Origin: Bog-473 sp963719485
GTDB lineage: Bacteria; Actinomycetota; Acidimicrobiia; Acidimicrobiales; RAAP-2
DNA length: 64,000 nucleotides
Direction of reading: 5' to 3'
Assembly (NCBI GenBank): GCA_963719485.1
Contig: OY970387.1
Coordinates: forward strand, 3,844,001 to 3,908,000
A program made the translations under genes and the position numbers. This document shows positions 51,238 to 59,532 of the stretch, in pieces (the first letter of the stretch is position 1; each line of letters begins with the position of its first letter). The notes beneath the pieces were generated by a model. The model had not been told where the DNA came from and searched no databases. It worked only from the letters and a program-made list of their open reading frames with translations.

Positions 51238-51776
51238 TCAGCCCAAAGACGTGACCAGCGTCCGCAACCTGTCCGCGTTCTCTTCGACCGGGTCCGCCGC
51301 TTCGAGCGCGAGGTCGACATCGGCCGGCGGGACCCACGAGGCCCGGGCGCTTGCGACGTGGTCCCAGTCGAGCTCGTACCAGTCCGGGATCAGGCGCTGC
51401 CGCCCTTCGACGCGAGCGCGGTGCAGCTCGGCATCGCGGACGGACGTCAGGATCACGACACTCCCTGCGCCCTCCTCGAGCGCCACCAGGCGGGTTCCCT
51501 CGACCTGGGGGGCGCGGGGGGGGCCACGCCGTCGAGCACGACCGAAGAGCCCAGCCGAAGCTGGGAGCGCGCCAGAGCCCAGAGCAGCGACCACCCGACG
51601 CCGCGGTGACCACGGACTCCCATGGTGTCGAGCGCGTCCTGCAGTTCGGGATAGGGCCGCAGGCCGCTCATCGCCCAGTCGTGGCCCAGCACCGGCGCGC
51701 CGAGGGCACGCCCAGCCACCGCGGCCATGGTCGACTTCCCGGATCCCGGCAGGCCGGTGATCAGCACGAGGAGCAT
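51238..51776 (-). CDS. P-loop kinase/ATPase (frame interrupted in a G8 tract)
   Basis: VLITGLPGSGKSTMAA at residues 4-19 is a Walker A motif of a small AAA/zeta-toxin-like or gluconate-kinase-like P-loop protein; GHDW and VVLDGVA occupy the lid and Walker B positions. After VVLDGVA the frame shifts at 51516-51523 (eight G on plus), where one base missing or two extra must be assumed to continue as RAPQVEGTRLVALEEGAGSVVILTS and end TLVTSLG. The substrate is unknown. A homopolymer of this size suggests sequencing error, though slippage-based on/off switching is a formal alternative. Confidence 0.7.
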
Positions 51777-51856
51777 GTCGCGATCTCAGCGAGAGTTGGC
51801 CGATCAGGCGCGGCAACGGTGAGTGCGACTGCCGTGTCCCGGCAACAATTCCCCCG

Positions 51857-51862
51857 AGTATA
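51857..51862 (-). promoter_or_regulatory. Possible -10 element of the P-loop kinase gene
   Basis: TATACT on the minus strand, in the A/T-rich pocket between the universal stress gene and the kinase gene, is a fair -10 match about 80 bases before the kinase ATG. No -35 is apparent. Confidence 0.25.
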
Positions 51863-51909
51863 AACTGACTTGTTGATAGTCGTCTGGAGAGACATCTGGC
51901 GTTCGAGGC

Positions 51910-51938
51910 GAGTCGGCCTGACCACCGGCCGCCGACTC
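51910..51938 (-). terminator. Stem-loop directly after the universal stress gene
   Basis: GAGTCGGC (51910-51917) and GCCGACTC (51931-51938) are perfectly complementary, and the inner GGCC pairs add further stability. It starts immediately after the usp stop codon. No U tract follows, as is usual for terminators in GC-rich Actinomycetota. Confidence 0.5.
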
Positions 51939-52370
51939 CTAGTTCGTCTTGACCACCAGCACGGCACAGTGCGCACCGTGGGCCACCGAGTTCGGCACGC
52001 TGCCGAGGTAGCGGCGCTGCATGCCTTTGCTCCCCACGACGATCAGGTCCGCTCCCACGTCGACCGCCGTCGAGAGGATCACGTCGTCCGGGTTGCCCTG
52101 GGCACCGTGTGCCTCGGCCACGAGGCCCTCGCCGAACTTCTCGATCGCTTCCTGTCCCACCGCTTTGGCGGCCTCCTCGGCGAGGGCCTGCCCCACGCCC
52201 GTGTCGACCATGGCCACGCCCGCCATTGCACCCATGCCGGGATTCGGCGTGCGGAAGGCCGACACGATGTGCAGCGCCGCACCCAGCGAGCGCGCCAGGT
52301 CCGCCGCAGCCTGCACCGCCTTGTCCGCGGTGGGAGAACCGTCTGTGCCGACCACCAGTGTCTTGTACAT
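51939..52370 (-). CDS. Universal stress protein (UspA family)
   Basis: A 143-residue single-domain USP: LVVGTDGSPTADKAVQAAADLARS at the start, and the ATP-binding motif GADLIVVGSKGMQRRYLGSVPNSVAHGAHC near the end (G-2x-G-9x-G(S/T) pattern). ATG 52370 is preceded by AAAAGGGG. Function: probably ATP-binding stress regulator; no partner is evident. A hairpin follows its stop. The frame is open well upstream but that part is antisense or other-frame of the serine hydrolase. Confidence 0.9.
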   Translation of the reverse strand: MYKTLVVGTDGSPTADKAVQAAADLARSLGAALHIVSAFRTPNPGMGAMAGVAMVDTGVGQALAEEAAKAVGQEAIEKFGEGLVAEAHGAQGNPDDVILSTAVDVGADLIVVGSKGMQRRYLGSVPNSVAHGAHCAVLVVKTN

Positions 52371-52429
52371 CGTCGTCCCCTTTTCGCCGGAACGATCAGC
52401 GTACCCCGGCCGCACGGAGCCGCCCCGGG

Positions 52430-53632
52430 TCAGCCGTCCAGCGCTCCGTACGCCGCCTCCCAGAAGTCCACCACATGCGCCGGCGGCGCCGGCGAGGTCA
52501 TCGCCCGTGTCGAGAGCACCATCCCCGTGAGCCCGTAGTCCGGATCGGTGGTCCAGACGGTGCCCGTGCCACCGTTCCAGCCGTAGCCCGACGGCTCGGG
52601 TGGTCCGGCGCGTGAAGGCCCCGGCGCCGCCATGCCGTACCCCCAGCCACCGTGCGTGCCGAGGAAGATCGGCGCAGAGGCGCGTTGGGCTTCGGTGAGA
52701 TGGTTGTGGGTCATCGCTTCGACGGAGGCCGGCGACAGCAGAGGCTGCCCGTCGTGCGTTCCGTTCGCCACGAGCATGGAGACGAAGGCCCAGTAGTCGT
52801 CGAGCGTCGAGACGAGCATGCCTGCCGCGTTGGCCATGGCCTGCGGTGTGTTCCACCAGCCGCCCGACGGCGGGTCCAGGACGCCGAGCTGGCCGGAGTC
52901 GTCGGGCATCTAGGCCGTGGTGAACCGGCCCTGCTTCTCCACCGGCACGCTGAACGAGGTGTCCACCATGCCGATCGGGTCGAAGAGGCGTTCCCGCAGG
53001 AACACCTCGAGCGGTTGCCGGGTCGCCCGCTCCAGCAAAATGCCCAGCACCTGCGCGCCCGTGTTGTAGCGCCACACCTCCCCTGGCTGGTCGAGCAAGG
53101 GCAGAGTGGCGAAGCGGGCGATCCATTCGTCCGACCCGAAGCGTGGCGGCGGCCATGGCGGGCCCAGCGTCTTGAGGTCCAGCTCGGCCTCGGCCTCCTG
53201 AATGGGGTAGGTGCCCGGCGGGGCCATGATGCTGCCGAAGCCCAGGCGGAATGTCAGCAGGTCCTCCAGCGTGATGGCGCGCGTGGCGGGGACGGTGTCG
53301 CCGAGCGGGCTCTCCAGGCTGCGCAGCACCCGTCGCCCCGCCAGCTCCGGCAGCAGGACGTCCACGGGATCGGACAGCGTCAGCACGCCGTCGTCCACCA
53401 GGAGCATGGCACCCGCGGCCGCGATCGGCTTGGTGAGCGAGGCGATCCGGAAGATGGCGTCGCGGCGCAGCGGCGCCGGATCGCCCAGTGCCGCATGCCC
53501 GAGCACCTCGGTGTGCACGTCGTCGCCCCGGGCCAGGAGCGCCACCATTCCGGGGACCTGCCCGCTCTCGGTGTGCGCGGCCAGCCGGTCGTGCAGGCGC
53601 CGCAATCCGAAGGCGCTGAGGCCCGCGCTCAT
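52430..53632 (-). pseudogene. Serine hydrolase (beta-lactamase/class C-like) interrupted by an in-frame TAG
   Basis: A penicillin-binding-protein-fold esterase/beta-lactamase: S-x-x-K in FRIASLTKPI (nucleophile Ser), YxN in VWRYNTGAQ and a late motif around HGGWGYGM. At 52912-52910 a TAG stop follows GRFTTA, then an ATG and PDDSGQLGVLDPPSGGWWNT in the same frame. Related proteins have a residue such as Tyr at the TAG. Either a point mutation inactivated the gene, a base was misread, or translation restarts at the adjacent ATG. The two halves together have normal family length (about 400 residues). Confidence 0.8.
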
Positions 53633-53688
53633 GCGGGGCGGTCCCGTCGGAGGGCCATGCGCCGCGACGCTAGCGGTAGCGTTCCTCC

Positions 53689-54078
53689 ATGGCGGCTCTC
53701 GAAGACGTCGAGCGATTGGTCGCGACCCTGCCCGAGGTGACCGAGGGCGCACGGCACGGCAACCGGACGTGGTTCGTCGCCGGCAGGGCCTTCGCCTGGG
53801 AACGCCCGTTCTCCAAAGCCGACCTCAAACGCTTCGGCGACACGCCCCCACCGACCGGACCGATCCTCGCCCTGTGCACCGCCGACCTGGCCGACAAGGA
53901 CGCCCTGCTGGCCACGCGGACCAAGGGGTTCTTCACCATCCCCCACTTCGACGGCTACGCGGCCGTCCTCGTGCAGCTACGGGCGGTCACCAAGAAGCCG
54001 CTGCGTGAGGCGATCGAGGATGCCTGGCTGGCCGCCGCGCCCGAGCGTCTCGCCCGCACCTTCCTCGGCGAGGCCTGA
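53689..54078 (+). CDS. MmcQ/YjbR family protein
   Basis: A 129-residue protein of the YjbR/MmcQ (DNA-binding-like CyaY fold) family: VERLVATLPEVTEGARHGNRTWFVAGRAFAW at the start and LRAVTKKPLREAIEDAWLAAAPERLA at the end, including the family's RLARTF finish. Role unknown despite the historical DNA-binding name. The ATG lies 57 bases from the divergent serine hydrolase. The last 102 bases overlap the end of the histidine phosphatase gene on the other strand. Confidence 0.83.
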   Translation: MAALEDVERLVATLPEVTEGARHGNRTWFVAGRAFAWERPFSKADLKRFGDTPPPTGPILALCTADLADKDALLATRTKGFFTIPHFDGYAAVLVQLRAVTKKPLREAIEDAWLAAAPERLARTFLGEA

Positions 54079-54840
54079 CCCGGACCCGGACCCCACCTCG
54101 GGACCCCGGGGCACCCCGCACGAGTCGTTGAAGCGCAACAGGACGAAGCGGTCCTCGGAGGGCACCCACTCCCACTCGGTCATGGACGCATGCAAAATGC
54201 GCACCCAGCCCCGCCGGTAGACCTCGGGCGTCACCCCGAGGAAGGCGATCATCGTGGCCTCGATCACCCCGGCGTGGACGGCCGCCACCACCAGCTCACC
54301 GGGGTGCTGGCGCAGCACGTCGCGCACGGCGTCCGAGGCCCGCACCACGAACTCGGACCAGCTCTCGCCACCGGGTGCGAGGGGGACGGAGGGGTCGTTG
54401 TCCCACTCGGGCACGCCCAGGGTCTCGACCATCTCGGTCCACGCCAGGCCGTCGGCTTCACCGGGGTGCAGCTCGCAGAGGTCACAGCGCTCGCGCACCG
54501 GGCCCAGGGCCGTCGGTCCCGGACCCACGACGGGCCGGAGGCGCTCCGCCGTCTCGGTGGCCCGGGGCAGCACCGAGGAGTAGAGCGCCGTCGCCTCGCG
54601 CAGCTCGCCGCTCTCGAAGAGCCGGTCGGCCAGCGCCGCCACCTGCCGGCGCCCCAGGTGCGTGAGCCCCGTGCAGCCCTTGGGGCCGCCGATGACGTGG
54701 TTCACGTTGCACTCCGCCTCGCCGTGGCGCACCAGCACGATCCGCGACGCGCCCTCCTCCGGCGGGAAGATCCGCAGGACGCCGGCGTGGGTGCGCTCGT
54801 CGTCCTCACCAGCAGGGCTGACCTCGTCGCCTGCGCTCAC
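53977..54840 (-). CDS. Histidine phosphatase family protein
   Basis: A phosphoglycerate-mutase-like fold with the catalytic RHG: VLVRHGEAECNVNHVIGGPK near residue 40, the second histidine in VVAAVHAGVIEATM, and arginine in YSSVLPRATETAERLRP. The GTG at 54840 overlaps the VWA gene stop (GTGA). The C-terminal 40 residues (from EVGSGSGSGLAEEG) are low-complexity and coincide with the antisense of the YjbR gene, so they may be a recent or read-through extension. Substrate unknown. Confidence 0.87.
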   Translation of the reverse strand: MSAGDEVSPAGEDDERTHAGVLRIFPPEEGASRIVLVRHGEAECNVNHVIGGPKGCTGLTHLGRRQVAALADRLFESGELREATALYSSVLPRATETAERLRPVVGPGPTALGPVRERCDLCELHPGEADGLAWTEMVETLGVPEWDNDPSVPLAPGGESWSEFVVRASDAVRDVLRQHPGELVVAAVHAGVIEATMIAFLGVTPEVYRRGWVRILHASMTEWEWVPSEDRFVLLRFNDSCGVPRGPEVGSGSGSGLAEEGAGETLGRGGQPGILDRLTQRLLGDRP

Positions 54841-56294
54841 GCCAGATTCCCGACGAAGTGCTCGAGCTGGCGCAGCGTGCGGCACTCCACCACTTCGTCG
54901 CAGTGGGCGGCGTACTCCCCCACAATCGAGTCGCCCGAGCCCCAGTAGTCACGCGGCTCGGGATTCAGCCAGTAGACGTGGCGCGCCCTGGCCTGCAGGT
55001 CCTCGAGCACCCACGAGGCCGACGCGTGGTAGTTGTTGCGGGCGTCGCCCAGCAGCAGGACGCTGGAGCGCGAGGTCACCTGGTCGCCCCAGCGCCGGTG
55101 GAACTCGGTCAGCGCGTGGCCGTAGTCGGAGTGGCCGTCGACCCAGATGACGTCGGCCTCCAGGTTGATGCGGGCCACCGCCTCGGCCGGGTCCACCACG
55201 CCCTCGAAGAACCGCGTCACCTCGTCGATCCCGTCGACGAAGACGAAGCTGCGCACCTTGGAGAACTGCGATGAGATGGCGTACACGAGGTGCAGGGTGA
55301 AGCGGGCGAAGCTCGCCACCGACCCCGAGATGTCCGCGATGACGAAGATCTCGGGCTTGGACGGCCGCGGGTGCCGGAAGCGCGGCTCAATGGGCACCCC
55401 GCCCGTCGAGAGCGAGCGCCGCATGGTGGCCCGGAAGTCGAGCGGGCCCTTGCGGCCGTGGCGGCGCTTGCGGGCCAGCCGCACGGCGAGCTTGCGCGAC
55501 AGCGGCTGGAGCACCCGGTGCAGCATGGCCAGCTCCTCGCGGGTGGCGTGCATGACGTCGATGTCCTCGGGCAGCGGCTTGCGCACGGAGCGGGCCAGCG
55601 CCTCCGCGCCCCGGTCCTCGACCAGGCGCCGGCGGATCTCCGTCTCGACCGAGCGGCGGAACTTCTCGATGCGCGCCTTGAACTCGTCGGCGGCCAGGCG
55701 CTCCTCCAGGTCGGTGAGGGAGCCACCCGCCGCGCCCGCCTGCGCCTGGCCCATCAGGCGCTCCAGGACGGCGTCGAGGTCGAGGTTCCGCAGCGTGCGG
55801 TAGAGGTAATAGGTGCCGCCGACCGGGCGACCGGGCTCCATGCCGGCGTAGCGGTCGACCGCGTTGCGGGCCACCATGTTCATGAGCCCGGCGTCGGCCG
55901 AGAGCAGCGACTTGAAGAGCATCTCGGCCAGCTCCTCGGGTGTCATGCCCTCGCCGCCACCGCCGCTCTGCCACGAGCGCCGCTGCCCCTGCGCGCCGCC
56001 CTGCCCGGACTGCTCGCCGTCCGGCTCGTCGCCCTCCGCCCCCTCACCCTCCTCGCCCTCGGCTCCGCCGCCACCCCCGGTCCGCACGGCGAAGAACACC
56101 TCGAAGGCCGTCTCGAAGGCGCGCCAGTGCGAGGACGACTTCACCAGCGTGGCGGCCAGCGCGTACTTCAGCGCCTCGCGGTCCTCCAACGGGATGTGCT
56201 TGACCGCCTCGGCGGCGTCGAGGTGCTCGGTCAGCGAGACGGGCAGCCCGGCGCGGCGCAGCTCGGTGACGAAGCCGGAGAGGAGGTCGAGCAC
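54837..56294 (-). CDS. VWA domain protein, CoxE-like
   Basis: A 485-residue protein whose C-terminal 200 residues form a von Willebrand A domain with the MIDAS motif IADISGSVASF and later DVIWVDGHSDYG. The N-terminal half is helical, with a Gly/Glu-rich spacer (residues 73-115). With the MoxR ATPase encoded next to it this is the classic MoxR-VWA pair that remodels or loads metal into target proteins; CoxE serves carbon monoxide dehydrogenase maturation, but no such enzyme is present here. It follows moxR by seven bases. Confidence 0.9.
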   Translation of the reverse strand: MLDLLSGFVTELRRAGLPVSLTEHLDAAEAVKHIPLEDREALKYALAATLVKSSSHWRAFETAFEVFFAVRTGGGGGAEGEEGEGAEGDEPDGEQSGQGGAQGQRRSWQSGGGGEGMTPEELAEMLFKSLLSADAGLMNMVARNAVDRYAGMEPGRPVGGTYYLYRTLRNLDLDAVLERLMGQAQAGAAGGSLTDLEERLAADEFKARIEKFRRSVETEIRRRLVEDRGAEALARSVRKPLPEDIDVMHATREELAMLHRVLQPLSRKLAVRLARKRRHGRKGPLDFRATMRRSLSTGGVPIEPRFRHPRPSKPEIFVIADISGSVASFARFTLHLVYAISSQFSKVRSFVFVDGIDEVTRFFEGVVDPAEAVARINLEADVIWVDGHSDYGHALTEFHRRWGDQVTSRSSVLLLGDARNNYHASASWVLEDLQARARHVYWLNPEPRDYWGSGDSIVGEYAAHCDEVVECRTLRQLEHFVGNLA

Positions 56295-56301
56295 GCCGCG
56301 C

Positions 56302-57231
56302 TCAGCTCGACGGGGCCGACAGCAGCTCCTTGGAGGCCCGCTCGATGTCGGCTTGGTACTTCAACAGGATGTGCAGGGTCTCCTTGGCGCCGGCGGCATC
56401 GATCGTCTCGACGCCGAGCAGCACGAGCGTGCGGGCCCAGTCGATCGTCTCGGAGACCGACGGCGCCTTGCGCAGCTCGAGCGTGCGGAGCGAGCGCACG
56501 ATGCGCGCCACCTGGTCGGCCAGCTCCTCGCTGATGCCCGGGACCTTGGTCCGCACGATCTCGCGCTCGCGCTCGAGGTCCGGGTAGTCGATGTGCAGGT
56601 AGAGGCAGCGGCGCTTGAGCGCCTCGGAGAGCTCGCGGGTGTTGTTGGACGTGAGGAACACCATGGGCAGCTGCGTGGCCCGAACGGTGCCGAGCTCGGG
56701 GATCGACACCTGGTACTCCGAGAGGATCTCGAGCAGCAGCGCCTCGGTCTCGAGCTCGACCCGGTCGACCTCGTCGACCAGCAGCACGACGGGTTCCGTG
56801 GCCCGGATCGCCTCGAGCAGGGGCCGGGTCAGCAGGAAGTCCTCAGAGAAGATGTCCTCCTCCAGCTCGGACCAGCTCGGGCCTTCCTCCTCGGCCTTGC
56901 CGTGCTCCCCCGCCTGGATCCGCAGCAGCTGCTTGCGGTAGTTCCACTCGTAGAGCGCCTTGGACTCGTCGAGCCCCTCGTAGCACTGGAGGCGGATGAG
57001 CCGCGCCCCGGTGAGCTCGGCCACCGACTTGGCCAGCTGCGTCTTGCCGGTCCCGGCCGGTCCCTCCACCAGCACCGGCTTGGCCAGCCGGTCGGACAGG
57101 TAGACGACGCCGCTGATGGACTCGTCGGCCAGGTAGCCGACCTGGGCGAGGCCACCCCGCACCGCGTCCAGGGACTCGAACCGGGGGGGACCGCTGTCCG
57201 GCAGGCCCAAAGCTGCGTTGCCCCCGCTCAC
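56302..57231 (-). CDS. MoxR family AAA+ ATPase
   Basis: A 309-residue AAA+ ATPase: Walker A VEGPAGTGKTQLAKSVAE near residue 56, Walker B VVLLVDEVDRVELE, sensor 1 FLTSNNTRELSEALKRR and an arginine-finger region. MoxR proteins act with VWA partners as chaperones, here the CoxE-like protein encoded downstream. The GTG start overlaps the proA stop (GTGA), so the pair is embedded in the proline operon, an unusual setting. Confidence 0.93.
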   Translation of the reverse strand: MSGGNAALGLPDSGPPRFESLDAVRGGLAQVGYLADESISGVVYLSDRLAKPVLVEGPAGTGKTQLAKSVAELTGARLIRLQCYEGLDESKALYEWNYRKQLLRIQAGEHGKAEEEGPSWSELEEDIFSEDFLLTRPLLEAIRATEPVVLLVDEVDRVELETEALLLEILSEYQVSIPELGTVRATQLPMVFLTSNNTRELSEALKRRCLYLHIDYPDLEREREIVRTKVPGISEELADQVARIVRSLRTLELRKAPSVSETIDWARTLVLLGVETIDAAGAKETLHILLKYQADIERASKELLSAPSS

Positions 57232-58481
57232 CGGCGCACCTGCCCGTCACCACGCACGATCCACTTCAACGTCGTCAACTCCTTCACTCCCATCGGTCCT
57301 CGGGCATGCAGCTTCTGGGTGGAGATCCCCACCTCCGCGCCGAGCCCGAGCTCGTCGCCGTCGACGAAACGCGTCGAGGCGTTCACCAGGACAGCCGCCC
57401 CGTCAACCTCGTTCACGAAGCGGTCGGCCACCGCCACGTCCGAGGTGACGATCGCCTCGGAATGTCCCGAGCTGTAGCGCGCGATGTGTTCGATCGCCTC
57501 GCCCACGTCGTCGACCATCCCGATCGCCACCACGGGGCCGAGAAACTCGGTGGCGAAGTCGCTCTCCAGCGCCGGCACGGCGTCGGGCACGTGGGCCCGC
57601 ACGCGCTCGTCGGCGCGGATCTCCACGCCCGCCGTCGCCAGCGAGGCCGCCAGCCGCGGCAGGAAGTCGGCCGCCACGTCCGCGTGCACCAGGATCGTCT
57701 CGACCGCGTTGCAGACCCCGAAGCGGTGCGTCTTGGCGTTGACGGCCAACTCGTGGGCCATGGCCAGGTCGGCCGCCCCGTCGATGTAGATGTGGCAGTT
57801 CCCGTCACCGTCGAGCACGTAGGGCACGGTGGCGTGCTCGATGAGGGATGCGATCAGCGCCTGGCCACCCCGCGGAATCAGGCAGTCGATGAACCCGCGC
57901 AGCTGCATGAACGCGGTCGCCGTCTCGTGCGACGTGTCCTCCACGAGGGCGACGGCGTCCTCGGGCAAGCCCGCCTTCACCGCAGCGCGGCGCAACACCG
58001 CCACGATGGCCCGGTTGGAATCGATGGCCGACGACGAGCCACGCAGGAAGGCGGCATTCCCGGCCTTGAGGCACAGTCCGGCGGCGTCGCTCGTGACGTT
58101 GGGCCGGTTCTCGTAGATCACCCCGACCACGCCCAACGGGACCCGCACCCGAGAGACCCGGAGGCCGTTGGGGCGGACCCACCCTTCGGTGATCTCCCCC
58201 ACCGGGTCCGGCAGTCCCGCCACCTTGCGCAGGCCGTCCGCCATGCCCCGCACCCGATCCTCGGTCAGCCGCAGCCGGTCCCGGGCGGCCTCCACCATGC
58301 CGGCGGCTTCTGCCCGCTCGAGGTCCGATCGGTTCGCCTCCACCAGCGCCGCCCAATCCTCGAGGAGGAGATCGGCGGCCAGGCGCAGCGCGTCGTCGCG
58401 CACCGAGCTCGGCGCCCTCGCCACCACCCGGGCAGCCGACCGGACGCGGCCCGCGAGCTGCTCCAATACCGGCGAGGTCAT
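57228..58481 (-). CDS. proA: Glutamate-5-semialdehyde dehydrogenase
   Basis: ProA reduces gamma-glutamyl phosphate in proline synthesis. The aldehyde-dehydrogenase fold shows VPLGVVGVIYENRPNVTSDAAGLCLKAGNAAFLRG and the catalytic cysteine in HRFGVCNAVETILVH. RLAASLATAGVEIRAD and STRFVDGDELGLGAEVGIST are late family marks. 417 residues is normal. It follows proB by four bases. Confidence 0.96.
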   Translation of the reverse strand: MTSPVLEQLAGRVRSAARVVARAPSSVRDDALRLAADLLLEDWAALVEANRSDLERAEAAGMVEAARDRLRLTEDRVRGMADGLRKVAGLPDPVGEITEGWVRPNGLRVSRVRVPLGVVGVIYENRPNVTSDAAGLCLKAGNAAFLRGSSSAIDSNRAIVAVLRRAAVKAGLPEDAVALVEDTSHETATAFMQLRGFIDCLIPRGGQALIASLIEHATVPYVLDGDGNCHIYIDGAADLAMAHELAVNAKTHRFGVCNAVETILVHADVAADFLPRLAASLATAGVEIRADERVRAHVPDAVPALESDFATEFLGPVVAIGMVDDVGEAIEHIARYSSGHSEAIVTSDVAVADRFVNEVDGAAVLVNASTRFVDGDELGLGAEVGISTQKLHARGPMGVKELTTLKWIVRGDGQVRR

Positions 58482-58485
58482 CGGG

Positions 58486-59532
58486 TCAGGTTACAAGGAC
58501 CAGGTCGTCCCGATGGACGACGACCTGGCTGCGACGCCCCATCCACTCGCTGGCCCGCTCCGCGTGCACCCGGACCAGGCCCTTGGCGAAGACGGCGCCG
58601 TCGGGACCGGCGATCTCGACGGCGTCGTCCGGTCGGAAGCCGCCGGTGACCCCGGAGACCCCGGCCGCCAACAGCGACCGCCCACGCCCGGTCAGTGCCG
58701 CCCGCGCGCCGTCGTCGACGGTGAGGCTGCCGGAAGAGCCCAGCGCGAAGGCGATCCACAGCTTGCGAGCCGACAGCCGACTCTCCCGGGCCCGGAACAC
58801 GGTGCCGACGCCGGGTTCCCCGTGCAGGGCGGCGGCCAGGACGCCGGGCCGCCCGGCATCGGCGATCACCGTCTGCACGCCGGACCAGGTGGCGATCTTG
58901 GCCGCGGCCAACTTCGAAGCCATGCCGCCGCTGCCCACCGTGCTGCCGGGCCCGCCGGCCAGGCGCTCGAGCTGGTGATCGATCTCCACGACCTCTTCGA
59001 TGAGCGACGCCTCGGCGTCCTGCCGCGGGTCAGCCGTGAGCAGGCCGGGCGCATCGGTGAGCAGGACCAGGAGCTGCGCGCCGACCAGATGGGCGACGAG
59101 GGCAGCGAGGCGGTCGTTGTCGCCGAAACGGATCTCCTCGTCGGCCACGGCGTCGTTCTCGTTCACCACCGGGACGACGCCCAGATCGGCCAGGTGCCGC
59201 AGCGTCCCGCGGGCGTGCAGGTACTGCGTGCGGTGCACGAAGTCGAGAGGGGCGAGCAGCACCTGACCGGCCAGGACGCCGTGTGGCTCGAAGCCGTCCT
59301 GCCACATCCGCATCAGGCGGTGCTGGCCCACGGCCGACACGGCCTGCAACACGGCGGGATCCGACGGCCGCTGCCGGCCCCGGTCGAGCGCGTCCCAGCC
59401 GGCGGCGATGGCCCCGGACGTGACGACCACCAGGGTGTGCCCGGCGGCCCGCGCCGCCGCCAGCTCCCCGCACAGCCGGCTCACCGTCTCCGCCGTCACC
59501 GAGGACGAGCCCACCTTGACGACGGCGATCAC
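58486..59532 (-). CDS. proB: Glutamate 5-kinase
   Basis: ProB phosphorylates glutamate, the first step of proline synthesis, and is usually inhibited by proline. The amino-acid-kinase fold shows VVKVGSSSVTAETVSRL, VVVTSGAIAAGWDALD, VVPVVNENDAVADEEIRFGDNDRLAALVAHL (the active-site loop) and GTVFRARESRLSARK at the start of the PUA domain. It is 348 residues, slightly short in the PUA part. The GTG start overlaps the obgE stop. Confidence 0.95.
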   Translation of the reverse strand: MIAVVKVGSSSVTAETVSRLCGELAAARAAGHTLVVVTSGAIAAGWDALDRGRQRPSDPAVLQAVSAVGQHRLMRMWQDGFEPHGVLAGQVLLAPLDFVHRTQYLHARGTLRHLADLGVVPVVNENDAVADEEIRFGDNDRLAALVAHLVGAQLLVLLTDAPGLLTADPRQDAEASLIEEVVEIDHQLERLAGGPGSTVGSGGMASKLAAAKIATWSGVQTVIADAGRPGVLAAALHGEPGVGTVFRARESRLSARKLWIAFALGSSGSLTVDDGARAALTGRGRSLLAAGVSGVTGGFRPDDAVEIAGPDGAVFAKGLVRVHAERASEWMGRRSQVVVHRDDLVLVT

